NCBI GenBank assembly: GCA_018673175.1
Contig: JABHDF010000024.1
Location: forward strand, 1-64,000
DNA length: 64,000 nucleotides
Direction: 5' to 3'
Source: Rhodobiaceae bacterium
GTDB lineage: Bacteria > Pseudomonadota > Alphaproteobacteria > RS24
The translations under genes were made by a program, and so were the position numbers. Below, one piece after another: positions 46,214-55,135 of this stretch. The notes below the pieces were generated by a model. It saw nothing but the letters and a program-made list of their open reading frames with translations. It was not told the DNA's origin and made no database searches. Each line of letters opens with the position of its first letter. The first letter of the stretch is position 1.

Positions 46214-46870
46214 CTAAGCGGAAAGAGCCGGCTCTTCATTGGCAATGCCAGCCGAGATAACCATACGGGCGCCATCTTCTACCGTCATGTCGAGGATGGT
46301 CAGCTCATCTTCGGGTACGAATAGCAAAAATCCGGAAGTCGGATTCGGTGTTGTTGGCAGAAATACCCCAATCATTTTTTTACCCGTGGCGCTATTGATG
46401 CGCGGATCGGCGGCTTTGGTAACAAAGGCGATCGCATGAAGGCCCTTGCGGGGGTATTCGATCAGCGCCACATCTTGAAAGGCCGAGCCATCTTCGCTGA
46501 CGGCCGTTTGAAACACTTGTTTCAACATGGTGTAGAGCGCCCCAGCCATAGGGATTTTTCGTATCAACTGGTCGGAAGCCCGCAATAAAAACTGCCCCAA
46601 GAAGTTTGCAGTCAAACCGCCAATAACGGTGAGCAAAATCAAGGCCAAGACAAGCCCCACACCCGGCACGTCGACCGGAAAATAAGTGGTCGGCCAATAG
46701 ATTTCTGGAATCAGGGGGCGGAAATAATTATCGAGAAACTCGACAAACCATAGAGCCAGATAAAACGTAATGTAAATGGGCGCGGTAACCACCAGACCCG
46801 TTAAAAAATAAGTCCGCAAAGCTCTCAAAAAGGAGCGGCGTTTCTTCTTTGGTTCTAGCAATTCATTCAT
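46214..46870 (-). CDS. DUF502 family membrane protein
   Basis: Membrane protein of unknown function, 218 residues, with two transmembrane segments at about 18-45 and 68-95 (YFLTGLVVTAPIYITFYLAL and VGLVLALILLTVIGG). The conserved GLHAIAFVT and GVFLPTTPNPTSGFLLFVPEDEL identify the family. It is convergent with recG, its usual neighbour in this class. No function is known to me. Confidence 0.88.
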   Translation of the reverse strand: MNELLEPKKKRRSFLRALRTYFLTGLVVTAPIYITFYLALWFVEFLDNYFRPLIPEIYWPTTYFPVDVPGVGLVLALILLTVIGGLTANFLGQFLLRASDQLIRKIPMAGALYTMLKQVFQTAVSEDGSAFQDVALIEYPRKGLHAIAFVTKAADPRINSATGKKMIGVFLPTTPNPTSGFLLFVPEDELTILDMTVEDGARMVISAGIANEEPALSA

Positions 46871-46942
46871 GGCCTAATATGCTTTGATTCCAGCGATGAA
46901 CGCTAAAAAATTCAGTAACTTTCTCAACCGGCAAGCTAAGAA

Positions 46943-47297
46943 TTAAACGATATCGATGAGGGTGGTGAACTCAAGGTTTTCAAAACTATCTACCGAGCCA
47001 TCCAATAAATCCTCAAGGGGGGTTTGGTACTGGGATTCGGATTGGGTTAAAGCCTTGGTAAAATTAAGGGTGAGAGCAGACCCGCCAGCGAAGGTCAAAG
47101 TAACACCTTCTAAATCGGTGTCGGAATCTGGGTTGAGCAAGGCGATTTGAATCTCGTCATCGGCGGTTTCAAAATAAGTGTCCGTGCCATTCAGCAAAGT
47201 CGCCACTGTCGGAGCCGACATACTAAAGCTGATCGCCTTCGATTAAGAAGTCCGCCGCAGCCGCCCCGCCGTCAAGGGTGAAAATAAGCTGACTCAC
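46943..47297 (-). pseudogene. Small acidic protein gene of unknown function, apparently frameshifted
   Basis: A GTG at 47297 with GGAG five bases upstream opens a frame reading VSQLIFTLDGGAAAADFLIEG and stopping at 47223. One base later an ATG at 47221 opens a 92-residue frame (MSAPTVATLLNGTD..., ending 46943). Removing one T from the TTT at 47225-47227 joins them as GDQLSMSAPTV, giving a 117-residue acidic protein. This could be a broken gene, a sequencing error, or two coupled small genes. I do not recognise the family. The 475 bases between DUF502 and the phosphotransferase hold nothing else that I can see. Confidence 0.45.
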
Positions 47298-47344
47298 AAC
47301 TCTCCGCCCTTGCCTTGCCGCAGGCATAATGGCAGGCTCGGCGC

Positions 47345-48355
47345 ATGACGAAAAAAAATCACCCTGCGGCCGAAAAAACAGATGCCAGCGACTTCGAAAC
47401 GCGAATCGACGAGCTTTGCCAGTCGCAATTCGGCGCCGGTGTAACAAATTTAAAACGCTTATCGGGCGGCGCAAGCCAGGAGAGCTGGCAATTTATTTGC
47501 GATGCCAAAGCCTATGTTTTGAGGCGAAACCCAGGCGGAAAAAGCGCGTCTCAAAACGCCCTGCCCAAAGCATCGGAAGCCGCGATTATCGATGCGGCTG
47601 CAGCGGCCGGAATTTGTGTCCCGCGTGTCTCTTATATATGCACGCCCTCCGACGACATTGGCGAAGCCTATGTGATGGACTTTATTGAGGGCGAAACCAT
47701 TGCCCGTAAAATTTTGCGCGACGCCGAATTTGACGGCGTGCGCCCCGACCTTGCCACGCAATGCGGCGAGGTGCTTGCCCGCCTACATCAGATAGAAGTA
47801 TCGCCCCTGCTCGACTTGCCGCATAGCGATGCGGCTGGCGAGTTGAAAAAATACGCTGAATTTTTGCACCAACATAAGCAGCCGCATCCGGTATTTGAAT
47901 TAGCCGTCAAATGGCTTTCCGATAATCTGCCGCCACCCCGCGCGCCGGTTTTGGTGCATGGCGATTTTCGCAATGGCAATATTATGGTGTCGCCCGAAGA
48001 TGGGCTTGTGGCGCTGCTTGATTGGGAACTAACCCATATTGGCGACCCGATGGAAGACCTCGGCTGGCCATGTGTGCCGTCATGGCGATTTGGCCAACAT
48101 GATTTGCCGGTTGGCGGCTTTGGTCAACGGGCCGATTTTTACGCCGCCTATGAGCGTAAAGGTGGCGAGGTCGACGAAGCCTCGGCGCGGTTTTGGGAAA
48201 TTTTGGGGACGCTCAAATGGGGCATTATGTGCGCGGTGCTGATGAGCCGTGCATTTGAAAGCGGCGCCGACCCCTCGGTAGAGCGTGGCTCTATTGGTCG
48301 GCGATCGTCGGAAACCGAGATTGATTTATTACGAATGTTGTTGGAGCAAGACTGA
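47345..48355 (+). CDS. Phosphotransferase family protein (APH-like, acyl-CoA-metabolism type)
   Basis: Aminoglycoside-phosphotransferase-fold kinase, 336 residues, of the branch that occurs beside acyl-CoA dehydrogenases and in eukaryotic ACAD10/11 fusions. The nucleotide loop is RLSGGASQESW, then YVLRRNP with the ATP Lys replaced by Arg-Arg; the catalytic loop is LVHGDFRNGNIMV, and the metal site LLDWELTHIGDPMEDLGW. These proteins are thought to phosphorylate hydroxyacyl-CoA; here that is inference. Its stop overlaps the start of the DUF6285 gene, its usual partner. Confidence 0.88.
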   Translation: MTKKNHPAAEKTDASDFETRIDELCQSQFGAGVTNLKRLSGGASQESWQFICDAKAYVLRRNPGGKSASQNALPKASEAAIIDAAAAAGICVPRVSYICTPSDDIGEAYVMDFIEGETIARKILRDAEFDGVRPDLATQCGEVLARLHQIEVSPLLDLPHSDAAGELKKYAEFLHQHKQPHPVFELAVKWLSDNLPPPRAPVLVHGDFRNGNIMVSPEDGLVALLDWELTHIGDPMEDLGWPCVPSWRFGQHDLPVGGFGQRADFYAAYERKGGEVDEASARFWEILGTLKWGIMCAVLMSRAFESGADPSVERGSIGRRSSETEIDLLRMLLEQD

Positions 48356-48762
48356 TGCAAGACCGTCCCGCTGCTGAAGATTTACTCGCCGCCGTGCGAG
48401 GTTTTTTAAACGATACGGCGATGCCTCAATTACAAGGCCATGCCGCTTTTAGCGCGCGAGTGGCTGGCAATGTGTTGGACATTTTGGCTCGCGAGTTGGC
48501 GCTGGCACCTGGCTTTCAAAAGGCAGAAACCCGGCGCCTCAAAGCGCTGTTGGATGTGGGGCCCGATGCCAAGGATGACCTCCTCACCTTGAACCGCGCC
48601 TTGTGTGACAAAATTGCGTCGGGCGAGATGGATTTGTCGACGCCAGACTTGCGCGACCATCTGATTAAGGTCAGCATGGGGAAGCTCGCGATCGATCAGC
48701 CTCGGTATCAGGGCTATAAAACGGCACAAGCAAATAATTGGCCGGAAGAAGAATCGAAATAA
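48355..48762 (+). CDS. DUF6285-domain protein
   Basis: Protein of 135 residues, unknown function, that follows an APH-like phosphotransferase gene in many proteobacteria. It is predicted to be helical (RPAAEDLLAAVRGFLND, FSARVAGNVLDILARELAL, LRDHLIKVSMGKLAIDQPRY) with no membrane segment. The tight coupling (shared base with the previous stop) suggests it works with that kinase. Confidence 0.75.
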   Translation: MQDRPAAEDLLAAVRGFLNDTAMPQLQGHAAFSARVAGNVLDILARELALAPGFQKAETRRLKALLDVGPDAKDDLLTLNRALCDKIASGEMDLSTPDLRDHLIKVSMGKLAIDQPRYQGYKTAQANNWPEEESK

Positions 48763-48827
48763 TATCGTGTGTGAGAAGACAGTGTAACAAAGCCCGACCC
48801 GGGCCAAACAAAGAAAAGATTTATCTG

Positions 48828-48926
48828 ATGTATAAAATTATTATTCCAATCGCCCTGAGCCTTGCTCTTGCCGGCTGCGGCATTCCTTTTATTGATATCG
48901 ATATTCCGATTATTCCAGGAATTTAA
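48828..48926 (+). CDS. Very small lipoprotein (32 residues)
   Basis: The frame from the ATG at 48828 gives a lipoprotein signal (MYKIIIPIALSLALAGC, lipobox LAGC) and a mature peptide of only 16 residues, rich in Ile, Asp and Pro (GIPFIDIDIPIIPGI). AAGA precedes the ATG. If processed it is a lipid-anchored peptide. The function is unknown. I accept it because the signal and lipobox are textbook and it has its own spacing between DUF6285 and the convergent DCC gene. Confidence 0.6.
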   Translation: MYKIIIPIALSLALAGCGIPFIDIDIPIIPGI

Positions 48927-48932
48927 TCGCCA

Positions 48933-49307
48933 TCAAATATCGCAGGTTTGGCGTAAGTACCTTTTGTACAGCCATGGCGCGATAATGTGATTATAGATTA
49001 GGCCGATCCCGCTTCGCAGGATCGGCCAATTTATTAGGTAAGCCAAATATTTAAATTTCGGCAGGCGCAACCAAAGCGCGATAAACGCCTCCACACCTTG
49101 CAGCATCGCCTCGCCTTCATGGGCATGGATGGATGAAAGTAAAGTCTCGCGCGAATAGCCCTTGGGTAGGCGGCCGCTGGAGATGTCTTGAAACGCTACC
49201 TGCTCGATTGCGTGTTCCTGCACCATACGTTGATAGACCGCGACTTCTGGCCCGCATAGCGAGCAGGCACCATTAAAGTAGACGGTTAAAGGTTTTGTAT
49301 TTTTCAT
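48933..49307 (-). CDS. DCC-family thiol-disulfide oxidoreductase-like protein (DUF393)
   Basis: Protein of 124 residues from the ATG at 49307. The signature is LTVYFNGACSLCGPEVAVYQ; family members usually have DGxCxLC, and here both Cys are kept while D is N. FQDISS and GVEAFIALWLRLPKFKYLAYL follow. Predicted redox partner of unknown substrate. Its ATG shares one base with the stop of the small upstream gene. Confidence 0.85.
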   Translation of the reverse strand: MKNTKPLTVYFNGACSLCGPEVAVYQRMVQEHAIEQVAFQDISSGRLPKGYSRETLLSSIHAHEGEAMLQGVEAFIALWLRLPKFKYLAYLINWPILRSGIGLIYNHIIAPWLYKRYLRQTCDI

Positions 49308-49537
49308 TAGTTTAACGCATCGCCAGTAGCTTCGGGCTTGCCCTCGCGAAGGGCTACCAAATATTCGATGATTAAGTCCCAAGCCTGCAGCGCTTCGACG
49401 TCGCCTTGTGCGGCAAATTCAGCCGCCCGCAACGTGGCCACTACTTCCGCGTCCTCGCCATATTGCTGAGTGAGCGTAGCCACCGCTTGCAATACCATTT
49501 CGCGTAATTTCTTCTGGTCGTCTGTTAGCTCATCCAT
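49307..49537 (-). CDS. Small helical protein of unknown function
   Basis: A 76-residue acidic protein, predicted helical throughout (DDQKKLREMVLQAVATLTQQ, AEVVATLRAAEFAAQGDVEA, QAWDLIIEYLVALREG). No signal or membrane segment. The stop overlaps the DCC gene start by one base, so they are probably coupled. I do not recognise the family. Confidence 0.6.
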   Translation of the reverse strand: MDELTDDQKKLREMVLQAVATLTQQYGEDAEVVATLRAAEFAAQGDVEALQAWDLIIEYLVALREGKPEATGDALN

Positions 49538-49596
49538 GAATTGTATATAGGTCGCCTCGCAAGGATGGAAAGCCGAAAGAGGTTTCTTACAGAGCG

Positions 49597-49965
49597 TTAA
49601 GAGACGGCTAGCCAGGCCAGTAAAGCCGTGCCGCCCATTAGATAAGCGCCAGGCATTTTCAGTAAAGCCTTATGGCCTCCTAGACCCAGTGCTATGAACA
49701 GCAGAGCACCCAAGAAATTGACACCAATAATTGGATAGGTCGCAAAGGCAAATTCAGGATAATAAGCGACATAGGCCAAGCTGACGGCGCTGACAAAAAG
49801 AAAAATTGTGAAGCTGTGCCAACTGACCCAACTGAGTGACTTGCTCAATGGGGCTAAGTCGCTTTCTTCTACGTTGCCAATATACTTTATATGTCCTGCA
49901 ATGCCGTGGAACAGCATACCGATAAAGGCGAGCAAAGCGCCAGCCATTAAGAACCAAAAATCCAT
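49597..49965 (-). CDS. Small integral membrane protein, four predicted helices
   Basis: A 122-residue hydrophobic protein with segments at about 3-22, 48-68, 74-95 and 100-120. A conserved-looking HGIAGHIKYIGN lies after the first helix. It is separate from glmS by 26 bases on the same strand. Unknown function; possibly related to small inner-membrane families of unknown role. Confidence 0.7.
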   Translation of the reverse strand: MDFWFLMAGALLAFIGMLFHGIAGHIKYIGNVEESDLAPLSKSLSWVSWHSFTIFLFVSAVSLAYVAYYPEFAFATYPIIGVNFLGALLFIALGLGGHKALLKMPGAYLMGGTALLAWLAVS

Positions 49966-49991
49966 TTTCGTCTCCCAGTCAAACCCGAAAC

Positions 49992-51824
49992 TTATTCAAC
50001 GGTCACCGACTTGGCCAAATTACGTGGCTGGTCGACATCCGTACCTTTGGTGACGGCAGCATAATAGGCCAGCAATTGCAATGGCAGCGCATAGAGCATA
50101 GGGGTAATGAACGCGTCTAATTTGGGCAGCGCAATCGTCGCCAGACAGCCCTCACCGGCTTTTTCAATGCCTGCTTCGCTGCCCAACATAATCACTTTGC
50201 CGCCGCGGGCCATGACTTCTTGCATGTTCGAAATGGTCTTCTCAAATAGCTCATCGTCGGGGGCAATGGTGATGATAGGAACGCTCTCATCCACCAAAGC
50301 AATCGAGCCATGTTTCAACTCTCCGGCCGCAAACCCCTCGGCGTGGATATAAGAAATCTCTTTCAGCTTCAGCGCGCCCTCAAGAGCCAAGGGATACATG
50401 GTGGCGCGGCCAATGAATAAGGCGCTGGTGGTATCGGCAAAGCCTTTGGCAATCTCGCTGATATGGTCTTCGCAAGCCAAGATATCATTGGCGAGGCGCG
50501 GTGTCGTTAGCAATAAGTCGGTCAAGCGCGCTTCTTCTTCTGCCTCGATGGTGCCTTTCACACGGCCCAAACCGATCGCCAAAGTGGCCAGCGCGCCGAG
50601 TTGTGCGGTGAAGGCTTTGGTCGAGGCCACGCCAATTTCGGGCCCTGCATAGGTTGGGAAAGTCACATCCACTTCGCGGCAAATCGAGCTTTCCGGCACA
50701 TTGACCACGCCAATGGTTTGAAGCCCATGCGCTTTACAATGATGTAAGGCCGCGAGCGTGTCGGCGGTCTCGCCTGATTGCGAAACAAACACCGCCAAAC
50801 AATCTTTGTCCATAGGCGCATCGCGATAGCGAAACTCCGAAGCAATATCGATACTGGCCGGAATGCGCGCATAGCGTTCAATCCAATTGCGCGCGACTTG
50901 CGCTGCGAAATAGGCGGTGCCGCAAGCCACTAAAATCACCCGATTGATTTTGTTAAAATCGAGCTGGTTCTCTGGCAGCAAAACCGCCCGCGCTTCGGGG
51001 TCAATATATTGCCCGAACGTGCGCGATAGCACTTCGGGTTGCTCGTGAATTTCTTTCGCCATGAAATGACGGTAATTGCCTTTATCGACCATGGCGGCAG
51101 AGGCATCGACGGTCTCGAAGGGGCGCGCCACGGACTGCTCATAGCCTTCTGCTAGCGCGAAAATTTCAGCGCCTGCACGGGTTAAAATCGCCCAATCGCC
51201 ATCTTTTAAATAGCAAACCCGATTGGTAAAGGGGGCCAGCGCAAAGGCATCGGAGCCCAAAAACATTTCGCCTTCGCCCATGCCCAAAGCCAAAGGGCTA
51301 CCTTTACGCGCAGCTATGATTAAGTCGTCACGGCCTTCGACAATCAGGGCAATGGCATAAGCGCCTTCCAACTTGGCGAAAGTCTGCGCTGCAGCTTTTT
51401 TAATATCCCCGTTGGCGGCTAGGTTTTGAGAAAACAAATGCGCCACAACTTCCGTGTCCGTATCCGACGTGAAGTCCACGCCATCGGCAATGAGCTTTTG
51501 TTTCAGCTCTTTATAATTTTCAATAATTCCGTTGTGCACCACCGCCACATGTTCGCCGCGATGCGGGTGCGCATTGGCTTTAATGGCAGGCCCATGCGTG
51601 GCCCAACGGGTGTGACCAATGCCCAAGCTGCCGCTTAACGGGCGAGCCTCGATCTCTTGGCGCAAGGCTTCCAGTTTGCCCTCGGCCCGACGACGGACAA
51701 TTTTTCCATCCACCAGCGTGGCAATGCCCGCGCTATCATAGCCGCGATACTCGAGGCGCTTCAGGCCATCAAAAACCCTTTGGCCGACATCTTGCGTACC
51801 AACGACGCCAATAATTCCGCACAT
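49992..51824 (-). CDS. glmS: Glutamine-fructose-6-phosphate aminotransferase (isomerising)
   Basis: Makes glucosamine-6-phosphate from fructose-6-phosphate and glutamine, first step towards UDP-GlcNAc. The protein has 610 residues from the ATG at 51824, so that the catalytic Cys becomes residue 1 after Met removal (MCGIIGVVG). Glutaminase motifs HTRWATHG and HNGIIENY, SIS domains with ACGTAYFAAQVARNWIE and SQSGETADTLAAL, and the C-terminal DQPRNLAKSVTVE ending are all present. One base after glmU on the same strand, so an operon. Confidence 0.97.
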   Translation of the reverse strand: MCGIIGVVGTQDVGQRVFDGLKRLEYRGYDSAGIATLVDGKIVRRRAEGKLEALRQEIEARPLSGSLGIGHTRWATHGPAIKANAHPHRGEHVAVVHNGIIENYKELKQKLIADGVDFTSDTDTEVVAHLFSQNLAANGDIKKAAAQTFAKLEGAYAIALIVEGRDDLIIAARKGSPLALGMGEGEMFLGSDAFALAPFTNRVCYLKDGDWAILTRAGAEIFALAEGYEQSVARPFETVDASAAMVDKGNYRHFMAKEIHEQPEVLSRTFGQYIDPEARAVLLPENQLDFNKINRVILVACGTAYFAAQVARNWIERYARIPASIDIASEFRYRDAPMDKDCLAVFVSQSGETADTLAALHHCKAHGLQTIGVVNVPESSICREVDVTFPTYAGPEIGVASTKAFTAQLGALATLAIGLGRVKGTIEAEEEARLTDLLLTTPRLANDILACEDHISEIAKGFADTTSALFIGRATMYPLALEGALKLKEISYIHAEGFAAGELKHGSIALVDESVPIITIAPDDELFEKTISNMQEVMARGGKVIMLGSEAGIEKAGEGCLATIALPKLDAFITPMLYALPLQLLAYYAAVTKGTDVDQPRNLAKSVTVE

Positions 51825-51825
51825 A

Positions 51826-53169
51826 TTATTTGTCCTTCTTGGTGTTGGATTTCCGAAACTTCGCGCCCCAGCCCGCAATTTCACGCGGCGGGGCGCGCGT
51901 TACCACCAAGGCATCGTCGGCTACATCTTTCGAGATAGCCGAGCCCGAGCCAAGATACGCGCCTTTGCCAATGGTGACGGGCGCAATCAGCGAAGAGTTG
52001 GAGCCGATGAAAGCGCCCTCGCCTATTTTGGTGATATGTTTGTTATAGCCATCGTAATTGCAGGTAATCGTCCCCGCCCCGATGTTTACGTCCATGCCCA
52101 ATTCGGCATCGCCGATGTAAGACAGATGACTGATTTTCGCACCCTTGCCGATGATGGATTTTTTGGTCTCGACGAAATTGCCAATCTTGGCTTCGTCGCC
52201 CACTTGCGTGCCAGGGCGTAGACGCGCATAGGGGCCAATTTGAGCCGCCTTGCCGATGCTCACGCCTTCTAAATGCGTAAACGCTTTAATGACAGTGCCC
52301 GCTTCAATTGACACGCCGGGATTGATTTTTACATTGGGCTCAAGCACCACATCGGCATCTATCTGGGTATCAAAGCTCAAGAATACGCTATCGGGGTCTT
52401 GCATGCCGACGCCCGCTTCGAGAAACGATTGGCGCAAACGCTTTTGCATCAGACCCTCGGCCTTGGCTTGTCCGGCGCGACTATCGACGCCCATGGTGTC
52501 TTCAGGCTTGGCCATTACCAATCCGGTGCTGGCGCCATCTTGCGAGGCCAGCCCCACAAGGTCTGGCAGATAATATTCGCCTTGCGCGTTGTCCTTATTT
52601 AGCTGCGGTAAATATTTGGCCAAAGCGGTTTGGCTTAACGCCATCGCGCCGCCATTGCACAGGCTAATTTTGCGTGTGGCGGCATCGGCGTCTTTAAATT
52701 CCACAATCTGCGTCGGGGTCTCGCCTTGCATAACAATGCGCCCATAAGCGGCGGCATCTTCTGGCTCGAAGCCCAAAATCGCCAGTTCAGCAGAATGACC
52801 CGCCAAATCAGCCAAGACGTCGGCGCGCATCAAGGGCGTATCGCCAAACATAACGACCAGACGCTGGTGCTTGGCCGAAGCTTCAAAAGCGGCGGCCACC
52901 GCATCGCCCGTGCCCAATTGTTCGGTTTGAATGCAATGGGTCAGCGCGCCGTGTAAGCTATCGGCATAGGCGCGCACATTGTCTTGATCGGGTGAGGTGA
53001 CCAATAGAATTTCGGCGGCGCCGGCTTGGCGTGCCACAGCAATGGCATGGCCCAGCATTGGGCGTCCGGCAATCTCGTGCAGTACTTTTGGCAAAGCCGA
53101 ACGCATGCGAGTTCCTTTGCCAGCGGCAAGAACAATCGCTCCAAACGGAGTGGTGCTGGATGTGCTCAT
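51826..53169 (-). CDS. glmU: Bifunctional N-acetylglucosamine-1-phosphate uridyltransferase / GlcN-1-P acetyltransferase
   Basis: Makes UDP-GlcNAc for peptidoglycan and lipopolysaccharide. The protein has 447 residues from the ATG at 53169. The pyrophosphorylase motif is IVLAAGKGTRMRSALPKVLHEIAG; the C-terminal left-handed beta-helix shows repeats such as IGPYARLRPGTQVGDEAKIGN and VNIGAGTITCNYDGYNKHIT. glmS follows by one base, so both enzymes for UDP-GlcNAc precursors are co-expressed. Confidence 0.96.
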   Translation of the reverse strand: MSTSSTTPFGAIVLAAGKGTRMRSALPKVLHEIAGRPMLGHAIAVARQAGAAEILLVTSPDQDNVRAYADSLHGALTHCIQTEQLGTGDAVAAAFEASAKHQRLVVMFGDTPLMRADVLADLAGHSAELAILGFEPEDAAAYGRIVMQGETPTQIVEFKDADAATRKISLCNGGAMALSQTALAKYLPQLNKDNAQGEYYLPDLVGLASQDGASTGLVMAKPEDTMGVDSRAGQAKAEGLMQKRLRQSFLEAGVGMQDPDSVFLSFDTQIDADVVLEPNVKINPGVSIEAGTVIKAFTHLEGVSIGKAAQIGPYARLRPGTQVGDEAKIGNFVETKKSIIGKGAKISHLSYIGDAELGMDVNIGAGTITCNYDGYNKHITKIGEGAFIGSNSSLIAPVTIGKGAYLGSGSAISKDVADDALVVTRAPPREIAGWGAKFRKSNTKKDK

Positions 53170-53267
53170 AGCAAAGCGCCCTTTCTGACAAGCCCTCATG
53201 TATGAGCCAGTGTATAGGGGGCGTTGCTAGAAAGCTGAAATCAAACAGTTTTGCGTAATGTTACGGC

Positions 53268-55040
53268 TTAACTAGCAAGCGCTTCCAAACCAATGTCTTC
53301 CAACATGGCGTTGCCAGCTTTGACCGCATCCGAGAGGCCGCCCACGGCAGACAAAAGATTATGCGCATAAAACTGTGCCGAGGCGGTTTTGCGTTGCGCG
53401 AAATTCGGCTCCACATCGCCCTTGGCCACAACATGAGCGCCGCGAGCCAAATAATGACACCCAGCCACCAGACCAAACAGACGCAAATAAGGCGTCGCGC
53501 CAGCCAGAACATCGAGCGAGCCTTTTTGCGCCATTACCCAATCGGTTGTGTCTTGCAACACATCAATGGCGGCCCCAAGACGCTCCGCAATATCTACCAA
53601 AACAGGGCTGTTCGATTGGCGGCATGTCTCGGCCGTCTCGCGCATTTCCGCCATGTAATCGGCCACCACCGAGCCATTGCCCAGCGGCAATTTACGCCCG
53701 ACCAAATCCATCGCTTGAATGCCGTTGGTGCCTTCGTAAATGGTCAAAATGCGCGCATCGCGAACGTGCTGTGCGGCGCCGGTTTCTTCGACAAAGCCCA
53801 TGCCGCCATGCACTTGCACGCCGATGGCCGCCACTTCATTGGCGATGTCTGTGCTGAAGGCTTTCGAAATAGGCGTCAGCAAATCATTTTTGGCACGCGC
53901 AGCTTCATCGCCTGTGGATTCCGCGATATCGGCCATCACGCCGTTCTCATAACAAATCGCGCGCGAGGCATCGGTAAGCGCGCGCATGGTTAGCAGCATG
54001 CGGCGCACATCTGGATGCTGGATAATCGACACGGCGTCATGGTCATCCTTGCCGGCCCCCGGGGCGCGGCCTTGTTTGCGATCCAGCGCATAAGCGAGAG
54101 CGTGCTGGGTCGCGGCTTCTGCCACCCCTACCCCTTGTAGGCCGACGTGCAGGCGGGCGTTGTTCATCATGGTGAACATGCAGGCCATGCCGCGGTTTTC
54201 AGCGCCGACCAACCAGCCAACAGCCCCGTCGTTTTCGCCAAAGGCCATAACGCAGGTTGGACTGGCATGAATGCCGAGTTTGTCTTCTAAGCCAATGCAT
54301 TTCACATCATTGCGACCGCCCAAGGAGCCATCGTCATTCACGAAGAATTTTGGCACGACAAAAAGCGAGATACCTTTGGTGCCTTCCGGCGCGCCCGGTG
54401 TGCGAGCCAACACCAGGTGGACGATGTTGTCGACCATGTCGTGGTCGCCATAGGTAATGTAAATTTTCGTACCGGTAATTTTATACGAGCCATCCGCTTG
54501 CGGCTCCGCTTTGGCGCGGATATTGCCAACGTCAGAGCCCGCGTGCGGTTCGGTTAAGTTCATGGTAGCTGACCATTCGCCCGATACCACGCGGTGCAGA
54601 TATTTTTCTTTCTGCTCGTCCGAGGCATGCGCGGCCAGCGCTTCCATGCCACCGTTCGAAAGCATGGGGCAGAGCTGAAACCCAATGTTGGAATTCATCA
54701 TCTCGGTAACCGCATTGGACAAAGATAATGGCAGGCCTTGGCCGCCATAGGCACTTGGCGCTGCCAAAGTGGGCCAGCCGCCTTCGACATATTTTGTGTA
54801 GGCTTGCTTGAAACTCTCGGGAACTTTCACGCCATCTTCACTCAATTGGCAGCCCTTTTGGTCGCCGTCCCAACTTGCGGGGGCAATCACATCGGTGGCC
54901 AATTTCGCGGCTTCTTCTAATATCGCGTCCAGCAAGTCATCGGATAGGTCTTCAAATTTGCCGCTGTCGATTAAGCGTTGAAAGCCCGCCTCTTGCATGA
55001 GTGCGAATTGAATTTCTGTAGTTGGTGCGCGATAAGCCAT
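53268..55040 (-). CDS. Acyl-CoA dehydrogenase with extended C-terminal domain (DmdC-like size)
   Basis: FAD enzyme that oxidises acyl-CoA to enoyl-CoA. The protein has 590 residues, longer than classical short-chain enzymes, with the extra C-terminal domain shared by 3-methylmercaptopropionyl-CoA dehydrogenase (DmdC) and related proteins. Family parts: GWPTLAAPSAYGGQGLPL, MNLTEPHAGSDVGNI, KIYITYGDHDM, and the catalytic Glu in ILTIYEGTNGIQAMDL. DmdC identity is possible but not shown: no other dmd gene is in the window. Divergent from the haem membrane protein gene. Confidence 0.9.
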   Translation of the reverse strand: MAYRAPTTEIQFALMQEAGFQRLIDSGKFEDLSDDLLDAILEEAAKLATDVIAPASWDGDQKGCQLSEDGVKVPESFKQAYTKYVEGGWPTLAAPSAYGGQGLPLSLSNAVTEMMNSNIGFQLCPMLSNGGMEALAAHASDEQKEKYLHRVVSGEWSATMNLTEPHAGSDVGNIRAKAEPQADGSYKITGTKIYITYGDHDMVDNIVHLVLARTPGAPEGTKGISLFVVPKFFVNDDGSLGGRNDVKCIGLEDKLGIHASPTCVMAFGENDGAVGWLVGAENRGMACMFTMMNNARLHVGLQGVGVAEAATQHALAYALDRKQGRAPGAGKDDHDAVSIIQHPDVRRMLLTMRALTDASRAICYENGVMADIAESTGDEAARAKNDLLTPISKAFSTDIANEVAAIGVQVHGGMGFVEETGAAQHVRDARILTIYEGTNGIQAMDLVGRKLPLGNGSVVADYMAEMRETAETCRQSNSPVLVDIAERLGAAIDVLQDTTDWVMAQKGSLDVLAGATPYLRLFGLVAGCHYLARGAHVVAKGDVEPNFAQRKTASAQFYAHNLLSAVGGLSDAVKAGNAMLEDIGLEALAS

Positions 55041-55135
55041 GACAATCTCCCTCGATTGCCCCTAAACTAAGCCAGACGGCCGCGAATTACACGGAGTTTT
55101 TCTGTGTCAAAAGGCCACAAGATTAAGAGGCTCTC

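Noticed and set aside
46223..46236. 14-base perfect palindrome near the recG/DUF502 junction
   Set aside because: It has no loop and no T-run and lies inside the DUF502 coding end, so it is not a credible terminator or operator.
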